From Bugula neritina (Eukaryota; Bryozoa; Gymnolaemata; Cheilostomatida; Bugulidae), in contig OZ037772.1 of assembly GCA_964035545.1 (NCBI GenBank), forward strand, positions 6,659,889-6,723,888: 64,000 nt of DNA. Direction: 5' to 3'. The position numbers and the translations under genes were made by a program. The notes under the pieces were generated by a model, which did no database searches, was not told the origin of the DNA, and worked only from the letters and a program-made list of their open reading frames with translations. Below, in pieces: positions 36,201 through 49,143 of this stretch. How positions within the stretch are numbered: position 1 is the first letter of the stretch; each line of letters begins with the position of its first letter.

Positions 36201-37027
36201 GTCATTTTACTTCATTTAGTACAAATCAGCAGATTGTGATTACCTAGCATTAAAGTTTGTCCAAAATCTATTAAAATTTACCATAAATGATGTTTAAGTG
36301 CTAGTTTTAATTACATGCATAACAGAAAAGACTGAAAAATAATTTCCCAACATTAAAGCAGCAGTCATTATTATATGCACTAAATGTTTTCTTTGTGCAA
36401 TTGTCCCAAAAACTGTGACATTCGCAAATCCAAGCTACCTAAATAATTAGGAAAAAACATGGGAAATTAAGCAAAATTAAAAGCAAGTTTGATTATTCAG
36501 TTGTATTTATGAATAGGCTATTAGTTTTGAGTGCAAACCCATATATATACATAATTAGCAAATAAATTGGGAAAAATAGCTAAAAACTGGAGATTTGGAA
36601 TCCCTAAATTTAATAAAATGACCCATATGAGGTTGGTGTGAACTCATCTTATGAAGAATGTTAATTTTTTCAATATATTTTTCCTATGACAATATATTAG
36701 ACTCTAGTGTATTCAATACTAATTTTTCTGTATATACTTTACCAATGCTTGATATAGAGGACTAATATAATGTTTGGCTTCCTAGAGTATTGCTCATATA
36801 TGTACAGCATATTATTTTCTTTTGTTATATTATACTTAGTGTAATTCAGCATCATCGTAGTATATTTCTTTATACGTGTATACATGTATTAAACAGGTGT
36901 TCTTCTCAAGAAACTGACTAATAGTAAGCTGCCATCTGAATTTGCTGGAGTACCAAGTATCAGAGATGGAATACTGGCTGTACCTGGTTGGGGAGATGAG
37001 AAAGTGTATCTTTTCAACATGCAGTAG
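33275..37027 (+). CDS. TRIM-like gene T3: RING, damaged B-box 1, B-box 2, propeller; no coiled coil
   Basis: Exons: 33275-33444 (RING, CPINTC spacing), 33865-33967, 34702-34882, 35377-36084 and 36897-37027 (TAG), predicting 430 residues against about 595 for T2 and T4. Exon 2 lacks 57 nt (19 codons) in frame, removing the first zinc ligands of B-box 1 so that AVCYCVTCKDKFC follows directly. Exons for both coiled coils are absent; intron 3 homology (compare 51127-51310) passes into the propeller exon about 12 bases after its usual start. The acceptor GGTTGTTACAG at 35376 gives the right phase (1 to 1) and an open frame through the join. The last exon is FNMQ class. Without a coiled coil the protein should not form the usual antiparallel TRIM dimer, so it may be monomeric or partner with its paralogues. 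The new acceptor is inferred. Confidence 0.8.
35027..35300 (+). mobile_element. Solo-LTR-like insertion in T3 intron 3 (274 bp)
   Basis: Starts TGTAATGGATT like the two other LTRs in the window and ends AAGTTACA. It contains a TATA box (GTGTATAAAAGCAGG, about 35164) and AATAAA at 35245-35250 in LTR order. T4 intron 3 matches on both sides (GCTATATTATAG, then CAGTTTATC near 51240) without it. No target duplication is evident, which is unusual for a solo LTR. Confidence 0.65.
36199..36624. mobile_element. GGGTCA MITE in T3 intron (between propeller and last exon)
   Basis: Full-length copy from GAGTCATTTTACTTCATTTA to AATAAAATGACCC, flanked by ATAT on both sides (36195-36198 and 36625-36628), a 4-bp target duplication. 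The same insertion sits at the same place in T5. Confidence 0.75.
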
Positions 37028-38839
37028 AAACTTCAAGCACTGTAAAGTTGAACAATTCAATAGTTCCTGTTTCAAACAATTATTTATCTGTATTATCCAA
37101 ACCAATTTCTGTCCTCTATCTAAAAATTAATAACTTATATCCTACTGTCACTTCATATATATAAGATTATCAATAATCATTTCGGTGGATAGACAAGTGT
37201 TAATAACAAATTTTATCATAATTACATTTGATAACAATTTCCAAAACAATTCAATTATATTGTCGTGTTTTTGAATTATACAAGATTGTTAACAATTATT
37301 CCTGCAGAAATGTATATTTAATTATACCATTGTCACAACGTTTCAACAGAAAATAATTTCAAATGCTATTATACTCCACCAACTAATATTTTATGCTGGT
37401 TATTTTGCTTGAGTTTTCACTTTTACATTTATTAAAACACTGCTATATAATTTTGAATTTCTATGCATTTATAGACACCATTCATAAATCAAATATGTTA
37501 ACATTGTTGTAATATGTTAAAACATATTTTGTAAAAAAGAAAGATTTTATCTAGTTGACCTTACCAACCATGCATGCACATTAGTTGATATAACTGAAAT
37601 ATGTTGTATTTGTTATAATGAGTAGTATATCTTTACTTGCTAATCTATTTATAAATTGCAAGATTTGTTCTTTCATCAAGCTAAATGATAATATTGTCCA
37701 ATCAAGTTCAGCGGAAAGCTACAATGTTTAAAACAATGCCGAAAAATACAGCAGTATAAATAGAAGTTTGATGCATTTTAAAAAAGTGGAAACATACAGA
37801 TATAAATGCATGTGCTTCTTTCAGCACAGTTTCTTTCTACAATTGCTGAGAACACACAATACCAAGATATATTATATATTATACTACGAAATACCACATT
37901 CTTCAGAAAAGCACAAAAGGGGTTCTATAATAACTATATAAAGTGCATTGGAATTTTTACTGCAAAGCAGTAGCACTAATGGTAGAAATTATTCTGTTAT
38001 AAGTTACCGAAGAATTAGAAATTGTTGTGTTACGATGCCATGCATGAACACATGATTATATTAGCTTGCAGTTCTATGAAGTTTTTTTATTATTGCGTGG
38101 AATTGTTTAAAAAAAGTAAAAAAGCTATTTATATAAATAAACGCTAAATAAAAGTGTAGTTTATTATTTTATAAGCACATGGTAAGCTTTATATAGGCAC
38201 AGTAAAATGTATTTTATTTTTTATCCAATAAATAGTTTGGCTGTGTGTGAAACATGCATAATTCGTGATCATTGGGTGGCTCAAAATATGCAAGATTAGC
38301 TACAGACTAACATAAAATTACAGTTATACATTACATAATTATCAATTGGCAAAAGCTTGCTATAGTAACATCAGTCTTTTTTGCTCATTGTTATACTCAC
38401 AATAGCATAAAAGAACACATTACATATTGTATCATAACATTATTCGACAGATTGAATACAATTATTGTTTTTGGCAACAAGAATACTGAACTGTGGTTAC
38501 TGTAGCTCTCAGCTTGTACTGAATATACAAAGGTTATGCTGTATAATTTATCATTGTCTCAAACAGCTCCTCTTGTATATTTGTAAAGCAGTAACAGCAA
38601 AGCCTTCCATACAGATGCTGAAGAGAAACTAATTGATTTCTTAGGACTCTTATAACTGAATGCTTGCAATTATATACAAAAACATCAATATGTTTTGTAC
38701 AATAAAATTCTAAGCCAGCATTATTACGATCAAAGCTAAACATGATAAATATGGATACAATTTTGCATATTACAAAGTGCAGTGAGTTCAGAGGAGACAA
38801 AAGAACCTACTAGAAGGCAAAAAGTTATTGTTTGATAAA

Positions 38840-38984
38840 ATGAAACTGACTACCATTTTATATGTAAGTTACTCCTTCAACTGTTTTGTGCTCCAGTATA
38901 GCTACATACCATCTACTGTATCACTCCACTGCTTACTGCTCTAGTATAACTATAAATCAAATACTGTATCTCTGAGTGAGGGAG
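38840..38984 (+). promoter_or_regulatory. Upstream module m4 with damaged splice donor
   Basis: The module is well preserved (AAAATGAAACTGACTACC, CTCCAGTATAGCTACATACC), but where other copies have GAG/GTGAGT this one has GAG/GCGTGT. The GT to GC change and the loss of GAGT would weaken or abolish splicing. No RING exon follows within 10 kb. Confidence 0.45.
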
Positions 38985-39649
38985 GCGTGTTAAAACTGTA
39001 ACATGTTTTTTTCCATATTCTACTTGACTTCTTTTGAGGTTGAGGTATGGATATGCTCTGGTGATTGGCAATTCATAATTCTTCCTACAAATTGTCTATT
39101 TATAAATCTTGATGTCATATTTCCGATTTAGTCTTGGTTTTGATTTTTCCTATATTATCATATTATATCAATTTCTTTGTATATTAAACTTGGACTGCAT
39201 ATGTTTTTCTTTTCATTTTAACTAAGGACACTTAGATCAGAGTTGTGATTCTAATCTTTTAGTTTAATAAAATTGGGGCAACGTATTGCTTCTTTTATCT
39301 CATAATTTGCTTGTGAAATGCACTTTTGAACAGAAAACAAAGTATAATAAGTTTCAGAAAATGCCTAAATATTGACATTCAATAATTCATAATTAATTTA
39401 ATAAATAAATGATGCTTTGCTATTAACATGCGGCCATTGTAACAAAACATTTTATAGCTATCTGACTTATAGTATGAGTATGACTATCTAGTAGAAACTG
39501 ATACACTTGTGTTTTATTTAAAAAATATAGAAGCTGCAAACTATATTTGCAATTAGTAAAAAAAGCGGAAAAATTGTATTAGAATATTATTGGCTATAAA
39601 TTGAATACAGATGATTAATAGTGATGCAAAAATCATTCTTATAACTTAA

Positions 39650-40080
39650 ATATTGTAGAAAGAATTGAAAAAAACATAGAGAACGCGTTGAAATATTGAT
39701 TCATTGTTGTTGAAACTAATTACGTAGCTGCAGTATTTAAATACAGATGTCATCATAATATTGTCTCCCCAACATTTGGAAGTTGATGGTTTATAAAATG
39801 TTCTACCAACATTATGTAAGCACATAAAATAAATATTTGCACAATGCTGCATAGGTGTGTAATGCTGCTGGTATAAAATGTTGTGAGTCAACATCAATAT
39901 ACTATAAAGTGTAGACATAATATGTTATAGATATCAAACAATGTTTTGAGAAACGTTGCCAACAAAGTTGTTCCATCATTTTGTCAACAACTCTGTAGGA
40001 CTGTTGCTATATGATATAGCATGAAATGTATGCAAGATTTAGAAAAAAAACTTTGTAAAGCACTGTTATTAAATCATCTA
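39650..40080 (+). mobile_element. Second copy of the Mutator-type deletion derivative
   Basis: Matches 27785-28198 (GAATTG near 39663, TTGTCTCCCCAACATTTGGA, GTAAGCACATAAAATAAATA). It continues without interruption past the site where the transposase element lies in the other block. Confidence 0.6.
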
Positions 40081-40589
40081 TGTTCACCTCTCAGCTGACA
40101 ATGTTGGCAGATATATTGTTTTCTAATCAATGTGGTAAAATATGAATATTGTAATTTATTATTTTGTGTGGTTTAATGATGTCATGGTTCAAAAACTATG
40201 AGCAAATATTACAGAAATTTGCAGAAATTCTATAGTGCCTTGTTATCTAGATCTTTGAAGATGAGATAATTGGTTTTGAGTGTGCTCTAAAATATTTTAT
40301 TGCAAACAAGCACTCTTGTTAGGACTCAAGCATGGAGGTTACTCTTTCCTGGAATTTGCTTATCACATCATGTTTTTGCAATGCATGAATTTTACTATAT
40401 GGCTGTCACGTTTGCGTCGAAATCACTAGAAGATTTCAGAATCTGTAATATTGTGTCTAAACCTCTGCTGAAAAAAGTACCGAGTTTCAATGAATAATGC
40501 TTGTGCGGGTACCCTTTTTTATAGTCAAACTGAAAATCATTGAAATCATATTGATGCGGAAGCACACTTTCAAAAATTGAAATCTTACC

Positions 40590-40668
40590 CGGCTAATCGC
40601 TATTTGATGCCCTTTGTAAACATCGTGGCTCGGCTAATCGCTATTTGATGCCCTTTGTAAACATCGTG
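40590..40668. repeat. Two-unit tandem duplication, period 41 bp
   Basis: CGGCTAATCGCTATTTGATG... runs for 38 identical bases at 40590-40627 and again at 40631-40668. Confidence 0.9.
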
Positions 40669-41632
40669 AATTAGGGAAGTTGACAGCATAAAAGCGATAG
40701 TTGAGAAAGCGTAGGCAATATAATTATTAACATATTATAAGTACCTCATCATATTGCCAAAGTGATAGCTAAATAACAATGCTTACAAAGGGTTATTACT
40801 CTTTTTGAGTATTATTCTGAAAATGGCCGATTACGTTCTCACAGTACAAAAAATTTACGAGTGGCTTTTACAATGCAAATTTCAACTTGGCCAAATTGTA
40901 TTTCTGACTGAAATCGTGAAGCTATGAAGGCAACTTAAGTAATCGAGACATATTTCTAACCACTTTTTAATAGAGAGTAGTATATACACTGTAGTGTTAG
41001 TTTGTAATAGTTTTAACTCGCATTCAGTAACTGGCTTTAATTTGTTCTTTTCACCCAGTCTTTTGTGTTATTTTACTATAATTATAATTTTAAAGTATAG
41101 CCCTTGTTCCCTTTGTTTGTTGTAGCCATATTTGCATCCTCTTTATATTATTGATAATAAAACATTTTGTAGTATTGCTTAGCATCACCTGGGTTTAAGG
41201 GCTAAGCAGTTGAACAACATGATTTACTCATCTCCAACTTAAGACAGTAATTCTACCAGATTACAATAATGATACAAAGGTTAATCAGTGTCGCTATAGC
41301 AAAGTAAGTAAATACTATGTCATAAAACTGGTGGTTATAGGCAACTTCCTTTGCTATCATTTGCAATGGGTTCAGTATAAAGCTATAGCTTGGGTAAAAA
41401 GTTGTCTTCTTGAAGATTTCATGATCAGCATATACTGAAACACAGCAAACTTCTTCGACCACCAAATTATTTTCTCTATTTTTACGATGACTACTAAAAA
41501 TAGAACAGGTTAAAAAGGTGCTGGAAATAACGGCACAAGTGATAATAGCAGAAAAAGTAGATAAAACTGCAGCACTTCTTTAATACTGTTGGTTGGGCTT
41601 TGGAGAAATTTAACATATTAACATGTATCTCT

Positions 41633-41843
<211 letters not shown>

Positions 41844-41974
41844 TTTTATGCATACTCAGTTTAGATGCATATTTAACCTAAGGAACTCCCACATTTGAAA
41901 TTCCTTTGTAATCAGAGGTTATGTTGCAGCACACTATATTTACATAATTATGATAAGAACAAAGGCTATAAAAC

Positions 41975-42131
41975 TGACAAAATGAAACTTCCTGTTACTC
42001 CCCCTGCCCTTCGCACACTTAACTGCTTACCGCTCTATTATAACCATCTACTAACTACCCACTGCATCAGTTCACTACTTACTGCTCCAGTATAACCACC
42101 TACTATAGCTACTGCGACATTGCATACAAAG
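41975..42131 (+). promoter_or_regulatory. Upstream module m5 (diverged)
   Basis: AAAATGAAACTTCCTGTTAC, then CTCCAGTATAACCACC and a donor AAAG/GTGAGT at 42132. First of three modules stacked before T4. Confidence 0.4.
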
Positions 42132-42239
42132 GTGAGTAGAAACCATGTCTTTGTTTACAATATCAATAGCTGACTTTGTAGTCTATATGCAGTTTGAAAA
42201 TAGTCACTGTGTGTCTGTCTGTGCTAACATGTACACATG

Positions 42240-42339
42240 TGGCTTCTGTCTCTCCCTCTCTCTCCCCTTTTACGCTCTCTCTCTCTCTCCCCCTCTCTCT
42301 CTCTATCTCTCAATTTTTTTTCTTTCTATCTTTCTGTAT

Positions 42340-42393
<54 letters not shown>
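42240..42393. repeat. CT-rich microsatellite
   Basis: (TC)n with interruptions, the longest pure run at 42343-42390. Ser/Leu frames across it are artefacts. Confidence 0.92.
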
Positions 42394-42394
<1 letters not shown>

Positions 42395-42689
42395 ATACCA
42401 TATTCTGCAGCTTACACTCAGAGAGATTTAGATATATTGCTAACCAGTTAATATATTTAACTTTGTTGTTTTCTTACAACATAACAAGTAATATAGCTAA
42501 GATACCGGGAAATTATTTATAGATACTAAAAAGCAGTGTTTGAAAAACTGGTGACCCTATCCACTGCTAATGTTGAAAGGTCAACAGCAATGTAGGTTCT
42601 GTATATGTATATGACTGTGACCTATTCTAATTTCAGAGTGCATTGTGATATAATCACGTTACAAAATACAAAGGCCATAAAATGATTGG

Positions 42690-42796
42690 GAGAATGAAAT
42701 GAAACTTCATTCTGTTTACTGCTCTACTTGCTACTCTGCTAGTATAACTACATCCTAACTACAGCAGCACATGACTACTTCCCATAACTCTAGTAT
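42690..42796 (+). promoter_or_regulatory. Upstream module m6, left part (split by a retroelement)
   Basis: Module text runs to ACTCTAGTAT at 42796 and resumes with GTATAACTAAGCACTAAC at 48239, ending in AAAG/GTGAGA with the donor at 48279. Elsewhere these two parts are contiguous as CTCTAGTATAACTATACACC. Confidence 0.55.
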
Positions 42797-43543
42797 TGTA
42801 ATGGCATAGGGAATGTATGCCCTTCATTCATCTGGCACATAAACACTTACATGCAAAGCTTAAGTGTATTATAGTCATATAGGTATTATAACATTCCCTT
42901 CGTAATGCTCGGGCTAACATTGTAAAATACCGCACTCTCTGCAGTAGTGGCGCAGGGTTCCCACCGTCGGAACATACCGGCCAATCCAAAGACAGCCTCT
43001 CCTTATAAGGCGGGCCTCACAGACGTCCTGACTCATTTTACGTTTTTAGACGTCTTATAGAGCTCACTACTGTATTGAATCTCTGTGTTATATATTTCTT
43101 CATATTGATGTAGTCTTTTATAATTAGTGTTTCAAATATATCTATTCATTCAACCATAACAACTACTCGGTTCTCTCCAGCAAACCTCGAATAAAGGTTA
43201 TGCTGTAGCAGTGCAAACACCGAATATAATCCACACTGGTAGTAATCCGCAAAACTAGAAAAGTGGTGGCAGCGGTGAGATAATTATGTGTAGATACAAC
43301 TGCGACTACTCTGTATGGAAAGATGATTATCGATGGCTAAAGCTGGACAATAAAGTGCCAAAAGAGAAGCTGTCAGTGGAGAAACAGAACCACTGTTGGA
43401 GCCCGCAAAACTGACAAAGACTGCAAGCCCTTTTGAAGGTGAGCCCAAAACTCTTGAGAGTCAGAATAATCCGATACTGCGGGTGAGGAGGCAGATAGCG
43501 AAATATCTGGTGAGAGACACTTTCTGAAAGCCCCCGTCTCTAA

Positions 43544-45900
43544 TGTTAGTGAAGCTGTAGAGCAATTTCTTTAAGAGTTTAGCAACTTGATGACTGTCTC
43601 TAAGTGACCGCCTAGGGCTGTACTCTTACAACTGTGGTTGAGAATCGCCGTCCACAGCATTTTTGCTGCCCTATGAGCCCAATTTGGCCTATCAGCTATT
43701 GACACTAGGGTTTGCTGTCAAGGGTTGTGACGCAAACCGTGCACACTCTTGCAAAAGCAGGCAGCCACGGTTAAACTGTTGGCACAAACCGCACATAGCG
43801 AATTGTCACCGACAAACCGGGAGCGTTACAACTCTGATGCCACTGTGCAATCATTGGGCGACTTAAAACTCCACCACCAATTCCTGGCAAAAAGAGGCAA
43901 AGCAAGGTGAGGGAAAGTGAGGTTTATTTGCAGGCTAAACAGTTGCACAGGAGACGTATGAGCTCTCATCAGATTGGGACGAAATTACGGGGCCCACCCG
44001 AGTCTGAACTGACCACTCACGTAGCCGTAACTGCAAGCCCTTCTTTAGCTGCTGAACCAGCTTACATGGTGGAGGTAGCAAAATAATTAGTGGTGGGACT
44101 TGCACAGTTCTAGAAGGCTGGCCTGCTCAGAGACTTAAGAGATCAAAGCAGACTTTGCCTTCGGATGGGTTACTGCATGTTGAGAATGAGGTAGTTGCAG
44201 ACGTCTTTGCAGGGAGTGTCTGCAAGTCTTGCAACAGGAGTTAAGCCACCTCAGCCCAAAGCTTCATTTGCCAGTCGCAGGCCAGAGGTAAATCACTGGT
44301 TAAGGGAAAGCTATTTAAAATCCCCAAGGATGTCACGAGCGCCCCCAATCAAATGGCAGGTGCCAAGGAGGACTGGCAAGCCGTATGACAGGCCTGTTGC
44401 TCCACTCAACCTGGCCACGTCAGAAAAATTTTAACGGACTGCAAAAAGAGTGGTCTGATAAAGAGGTCAGGCAGGACCATAAGTTTGCAAATGTGCCTCT
44501 GCAACCTCTGAGACCATCTCGTAGCCGTTGGACGCAGGCCTCGCCCAAACTCAAGGCTCCAGAAGTGTTACATTTAGAGGTCGAGAGCGCTCAGAGAATT
44601 AAAGTACAACTCTATGGCAGCAGCCATTTCTTGCTAGACAAAATAGCGGGCAGAGCTGTTACCATCCTGCTGGATTCAGGATGTACTACGAACCTTTTGA
44701 GACGCCGACTCTTCGACACACTCAGCATAAAAGACCAGGCGGCCTGGGAATTATGGCATGTTGGCGGACAGGTCATTGATTATTTTGGCATCAATGAGCT
44801 TGCTGGTAGAATTCGATATTAGGCAATTAGTAAGGCATTTATCGTCAGCCAGCTCAAGGAAGACGCTATCCTTGGGAGGAATGCGGGAATAACAGGGAAT
44901 GCCTGATAATGGTGCAGTTACTTAGTGAGGACAAAGACGTGTTCAGCAGGGGGCACCATGACGTGGGCTTGACCAAGACTATCCATCATGAAATTCCTCT
45001 GGCTGCGAAAATGGTCCCAATTCAGCAAGCTAGCTGCGGGTTGGGCTGGGAGAGGAAGAAGGAGGTGAGCCGGTAAGTCCACAACCTTCCGGACCGTGAC
45101 CTGATAGAGCCTGCCCACGGAAGACGCATGTGAGCTGGCAATTTTGTGTGGATTACCACAAGTTGAACAGCGTTACCATACAGGACACATGTCCCTTTCT
45201 GTATTGATGAGTCCCTAGACACTCTGACCGGTAGCAAGTACTTCAGTACGCTAGAATTGCTGAACGGGCACGTGCAGGTGCCTCTCAGTCCTGATGCTCA
45301 GGACAAGATCGAGTTCATCACCAGTGATGGGCTCTAGAAATGGAAATTGTTACCATTTGGGTTCACCTCAGCTCCGGCAGTGTTTTAAAGACTCATGGAG
45401 TAGGTTCTTAGTGAGCTGCACTGGGAAACCTTGCTCATCTACCTTGATGACATCATCATGATCTCCCCAGAATTTACGACTCACTTCAGCGATTTGTGAG
45501 AAGTTTCCGAGAGGCTTCGAGGAGCCGGTCTAAAACTGAAACTTTCCAAGTGCGCTCTGTTACAGCTGGAGGTTAAATAACTGGGCTATGTTGTTGGCCG
45601 GGACAGTGTAGCTACCGACCGCGATAGGGTGCGGGCAGTGGAAAACTGGGCTACCCCTTAGTATCTCACAGGACTACATCTTTTCCTGGGGCTAGTAGGT
45701 ACCACCGGCAGTGCATACTGGACTCTGTGGAGATAGCGCAGCCCTTAAATTGGCTAAACACAATGGGGGCCTACCGGCAACCGCTGTCCACTCGCCAGGA
45801 CATTGTATTTGATTGTTTGCAAAGCGACAACATAAAGCAAGGTGGAAGTCGCCACAGTGAGCCACTGCGGGCGGTGTGGGAGTTGTGCGACCAACAGAAA
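43544..45900 (+). pseudogene. gag-pol relic of the second gypsy element
   Basis: Pieces line up with the 12.7-15.7 kb coding region: the capsid stretch near 43555 (VEQF, then stops), a broken zinc knuckle near 43770 (NCWHKPHIANC), protease with DSG at 44673-44681 and CTTNL, and reverse transcriptase with FCVDY (45150), FGFTSAPA (45358) and YLDD at 45440-45451, followed by ISPEFTTHF. Many stops and frameshifts interrupt it. The match fades after the thumb region (about 45750). Wholly inactive. Confidence 0.8.
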
Positions 45901-46044
45901 ATTTTTTTCTGAACAAAAAAAAGTGAAGTAATGGGGGGGAGTAATTATACCTATAACACAAAGGTCACACCACTTGCAGCAACCAAGCTGCCCAGCCTTT
46001 TCATGTTCAACAGTCGATAGAACTAGATGTTCGCTGACTGTTAA

Positions 46045-46734
46045 CCCTTACGCGATCAATGGACCATACATGTCCTTGAAAGCGACACTATCCACAGATC
46101 AATGGACGATATATGGTCTTTCACGTATACAAACAATAGCGCTTACTTCAAACCTCTAGTTTTCAACTGAATGGCCTAAAAGTTTTTGTAATTTATGTTG
46201 ATGGTGCAGCTTAGTAATTTTGAGATAATTATAGCCAATAAATTGTATTAAAAGAATAGCTACCAAGCCAGCTATTTGCTTTTCAATTTAATGCCTGAAT
46301 TTCAAAATTGTCGGTAAAATTTTATGCTACTTTCAAATGCAACAAACTGCTATCAACTTATATAGAGCCAGTTTATTTTATTCAGAATAAAGTTAGAAGA
46401 ACATCTAAATAGATAGAAATGTTGAAATCACAATATTTTGAATCATATTTTAAATTTATTTTATCATTTTCAATTTTCAATTTTTAAACGGCGGGTTTGA
46501 GCGGTCAAATTAAAATGACTGATTTTAGTTAGAGTTTCGATCTCCTGTCACTTTTAAAAGTTTTTTATAATAGAAAATACACTTAAAATTATAATACCCA
46601 GTTTATTTAAGGCCAAAATCTAGTGTAACTTTTCAATAATGAAATTGAAACTTACTCAAAATTTGCTAACACATTTTGCGATAAACTCAAACGAGCCATA
46701 AAATTACGCAACTTCAAAGTTGATCGCGAAAGGG
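46045..46734. mobile_element. Candidate piggyBac-like MITE inside the second gypsy relic
   Basis: CCCTTACGCGATCAA at 46045 is inverted, with one mismatch, as TTGATCGCGAAAGGG ending at 46734. TTAA precedes the left end (46041-46044), the target expected for piggyBac, but the right flank is AGAA. About 690 bp, no coding frame. Confidence 0.5.
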
Positions 46735-48444
46735 AGAAAATAATAATTATTTTTAATTATTCAAGTATAAATTTAAATGCTGGTATTGGGGGTAAAACAC
46801 TCAAATTAAGTTGTTCTATAATTATAAAGACTGATCTGATGTCAGTTCAGTTCGACTCAGTCAATCAGTTTGAGTTAGACTTAGTGAAGACTTTGACAAC
46901 CGACATTGAAAAAAGAACTTGGTAATGACCGATAATCTATTAGATCAAAATCTGGAATCCATATTTCTCTGTCAGTCTAAGCAGTTGTCAACAGTCTCGT
47001 GAGTGCCATAAAAAAAGATAAGTGATTCGTAGACTGGTAAAGGTTGTGAATCACGTGCTTTAGGATATAAAAATCCCAGTAGAACTACTCCTGATTAGGC
47101 TTTTTTAATTCCACTCCACCTGCAACGGCGGGCGCTCTGTCTTCACTGGAGATGACCTAAGATGACAAGCTTGTACCCAAGACACAGCCGTTACCCTCGG
47201 TAGATAGCCAACATATTTTCAGAGACTGCATGCTGCCAACACCACTTAATTATCAGGTTGAATGGACTTTGCTCTCAACACGTAAAGACAATATTGGTAC
47301 ATTGGGAAGTTCAAATAACATAGCCGGCCATCGATGTCAATAAAAATTCACTACCAACCGTCGCCTGAGATATCATGTTCTCTTACACTAGATAACCACG
47401 TTCTGTCCTTGCAGAAAACTCAGCTATATCGTGATTATTTTCGCCGTCACCAGATGACAATGAAATGTTACCTGGGTTATCTCTTTGAAATAAATGCCTC
47501 TACTTTAAACCAGTTCTTTGAACTCATCCACTCTCTTGTCTAACATCAAGGCAAACTGTCCCAGCCCACCAAAGGTTTCCCCTCCTCTGCCCATCGTGGC
47601 TGGCTCCTTGCCTATCATTGAAAACATAGCCTCCTGCTCATCCCTCAGCCGGAGACCACCTGTGTCATAGTCAGACGCCTCAACCCAGCTGAAAATGTCA
47701 GGTCCTTACACTTCGACAAACTACTGCCAGGCCTGCAAGGAAGAAAAAGAGACACTCCTTTCTTTCAACCACCCCAGCTTGTCTAGTACCATACACAACT
47801 TAGGTCTTAGAGAAAAGTATCTACAGACTCAAGAGTAAAATGAACCAGCTGCCCTTCCCCGCTGCTGGCTGTCACTACTGAGCTAACCAGTGTCAAAGAT
47901 GCCCTTGCCAGCCATGAGCGTAAGAATCGACAATCTTGACAGGGAAGATAATTGTAGCCTGTGTTCTTTCAGCAGACCATATATGTTGCTTAAGGTAATG
48001 TTACCGTAACTCTTGTTCAGACAATAAGTAGTGATGCCTACCTCTACAGAATTAGTCTCGGTGCCTAGGTTAACTATATGCATTGCAGTGAATTTATAAT
48101 TAGTGTTTAAAATAAATCTATTCATTCAACCATTACAACAACTCGGTTCTCTCTAACAAACCTTCTATAAAGGTTATGCTCCAGTAGTGGAAACACAAAA
48201 TATAATCCACACTGGTAGGAGCCCGCAAAACTACCACAGTATAACTAAGCACTAACTGCTGCATCACTAAAAGAAAAGGTGAGAAAAGACCAATTTATTA
48301 TGCTATAGTTTACCCTGGCTACAAGTTAGAGCTACAAACAAGTTTTAGCAATTTTTTTTTTTTCTGGCCTGTATTTTGTATGATAATTATATTAAAACGT
48401 AAACATGCAGATTGCTAAGTATTTGATAAGAAAAGTTATAAAAT

Positions 48445-48612
48445 AGATAAAATGAAACTGGTTGTCACTCCCCGTGCCATTTGTTCACTTAGCTACGCGC
48501 TACTCCAGTATAACTATCTACTGTAGCTATACTGCACCACTTCACTACTTACTGCTCTATAGCACATGTAGCCACCTAATAGCTACTCTATCATTTCATA
48601 TAACAAAGTTGG
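48445..48612 (+). promoter_or_regulatory. Upstream module m7, nearest to T4
   Basis: AAAATGAAACTGGTTGTCAC, then CTCCAGTATAACTATCTACTG and a donor-like GG/GTAAAG at 48613. The T4 ATG is 678 bp downstream, right after CAAATTCAAG, a possible acceptor. Module m6 is another candidate start for T4. Confidence 0.45.
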
Positions 48613-49143
48613 GTAAAGATCATATATTTTTCTTTACTATTTTTATATTATAGGATACTAATTAATAGAGTAGAATAGCAGATCTAATTTTGGTGGTTGC
48701 ATATTAACTATAATAAAAACATTGCCTCCTTCATAAGTTTGCTGCTAGAAATGTATACAATTTATAGGTCAATTGGTAGAGAAAATATTATGCTTTGTGT
48801 TGTGCGATGAACTTGAAAAATTTTGTAGCCTTTATAAATTGTCTTAGTTTATCACCTATTTCAACATTGCATCGGGTTTTAGGAATGGTGAATCAGTGAG
48901 TTCTTTTTCTTTTGTGGCATTCTTCTGTAGATTAATCTGGAGATTACATCTGCTTGTAAAATTGTAAATATCTGTCTGCTTCCACTATAGCAAGTGCATG
49001 GGTGGTTATTTGTGTATCTGTGTAAACATAAAATTTGTTTGCACAATTTGTACAGACCATACCAAAACCATCATTCTTATACTATTATAGAAAAATGAGG
49101 TTCCTTTTCCCTCTATATCTCATTTTTTATGCTCTTTTTGTTT

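Larger units (their letters stand above)
37028..41230. repeat. Intergenic segmental duplication, copy 2
   Basis: Counterpart of 25011-32290. It carries module m4 (38840-38984) and the deletion derivative of the Mutator-type element (39650-40080), but not the transposase-bearing insertion. No conserved frame. Confidence 0.7.
42797..48238 (+). mobile_element. Degenerate Ty3/gypsy-type element in module m6
   Basis: The element starts TGTAATGG and ends CCACA, flanked by GTAT (42793-42796 and 48239-48242), a 4-bp duplication like that of the 12287-19856 element. LTR homology is clear only for the last 150 bp: 43110-43258 and 48090-48238 share TTATAATTAGTGTTT, ATCTATTCATTCAACCAT, ACTCGGTTCTCTC and TATAATCCACACTGGTAG. 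A primer-site-like TGGTGGCAGCGG follows at 43264. It is much more decayed than the first element and lacks RNase H and integrase. Confidence 0.8.

Noticed and set aside
42145-42522. Ser/Leu-rich frames
   Set aside because: Translations of a CT microsatellite; three overlapping frames show the same pattern.
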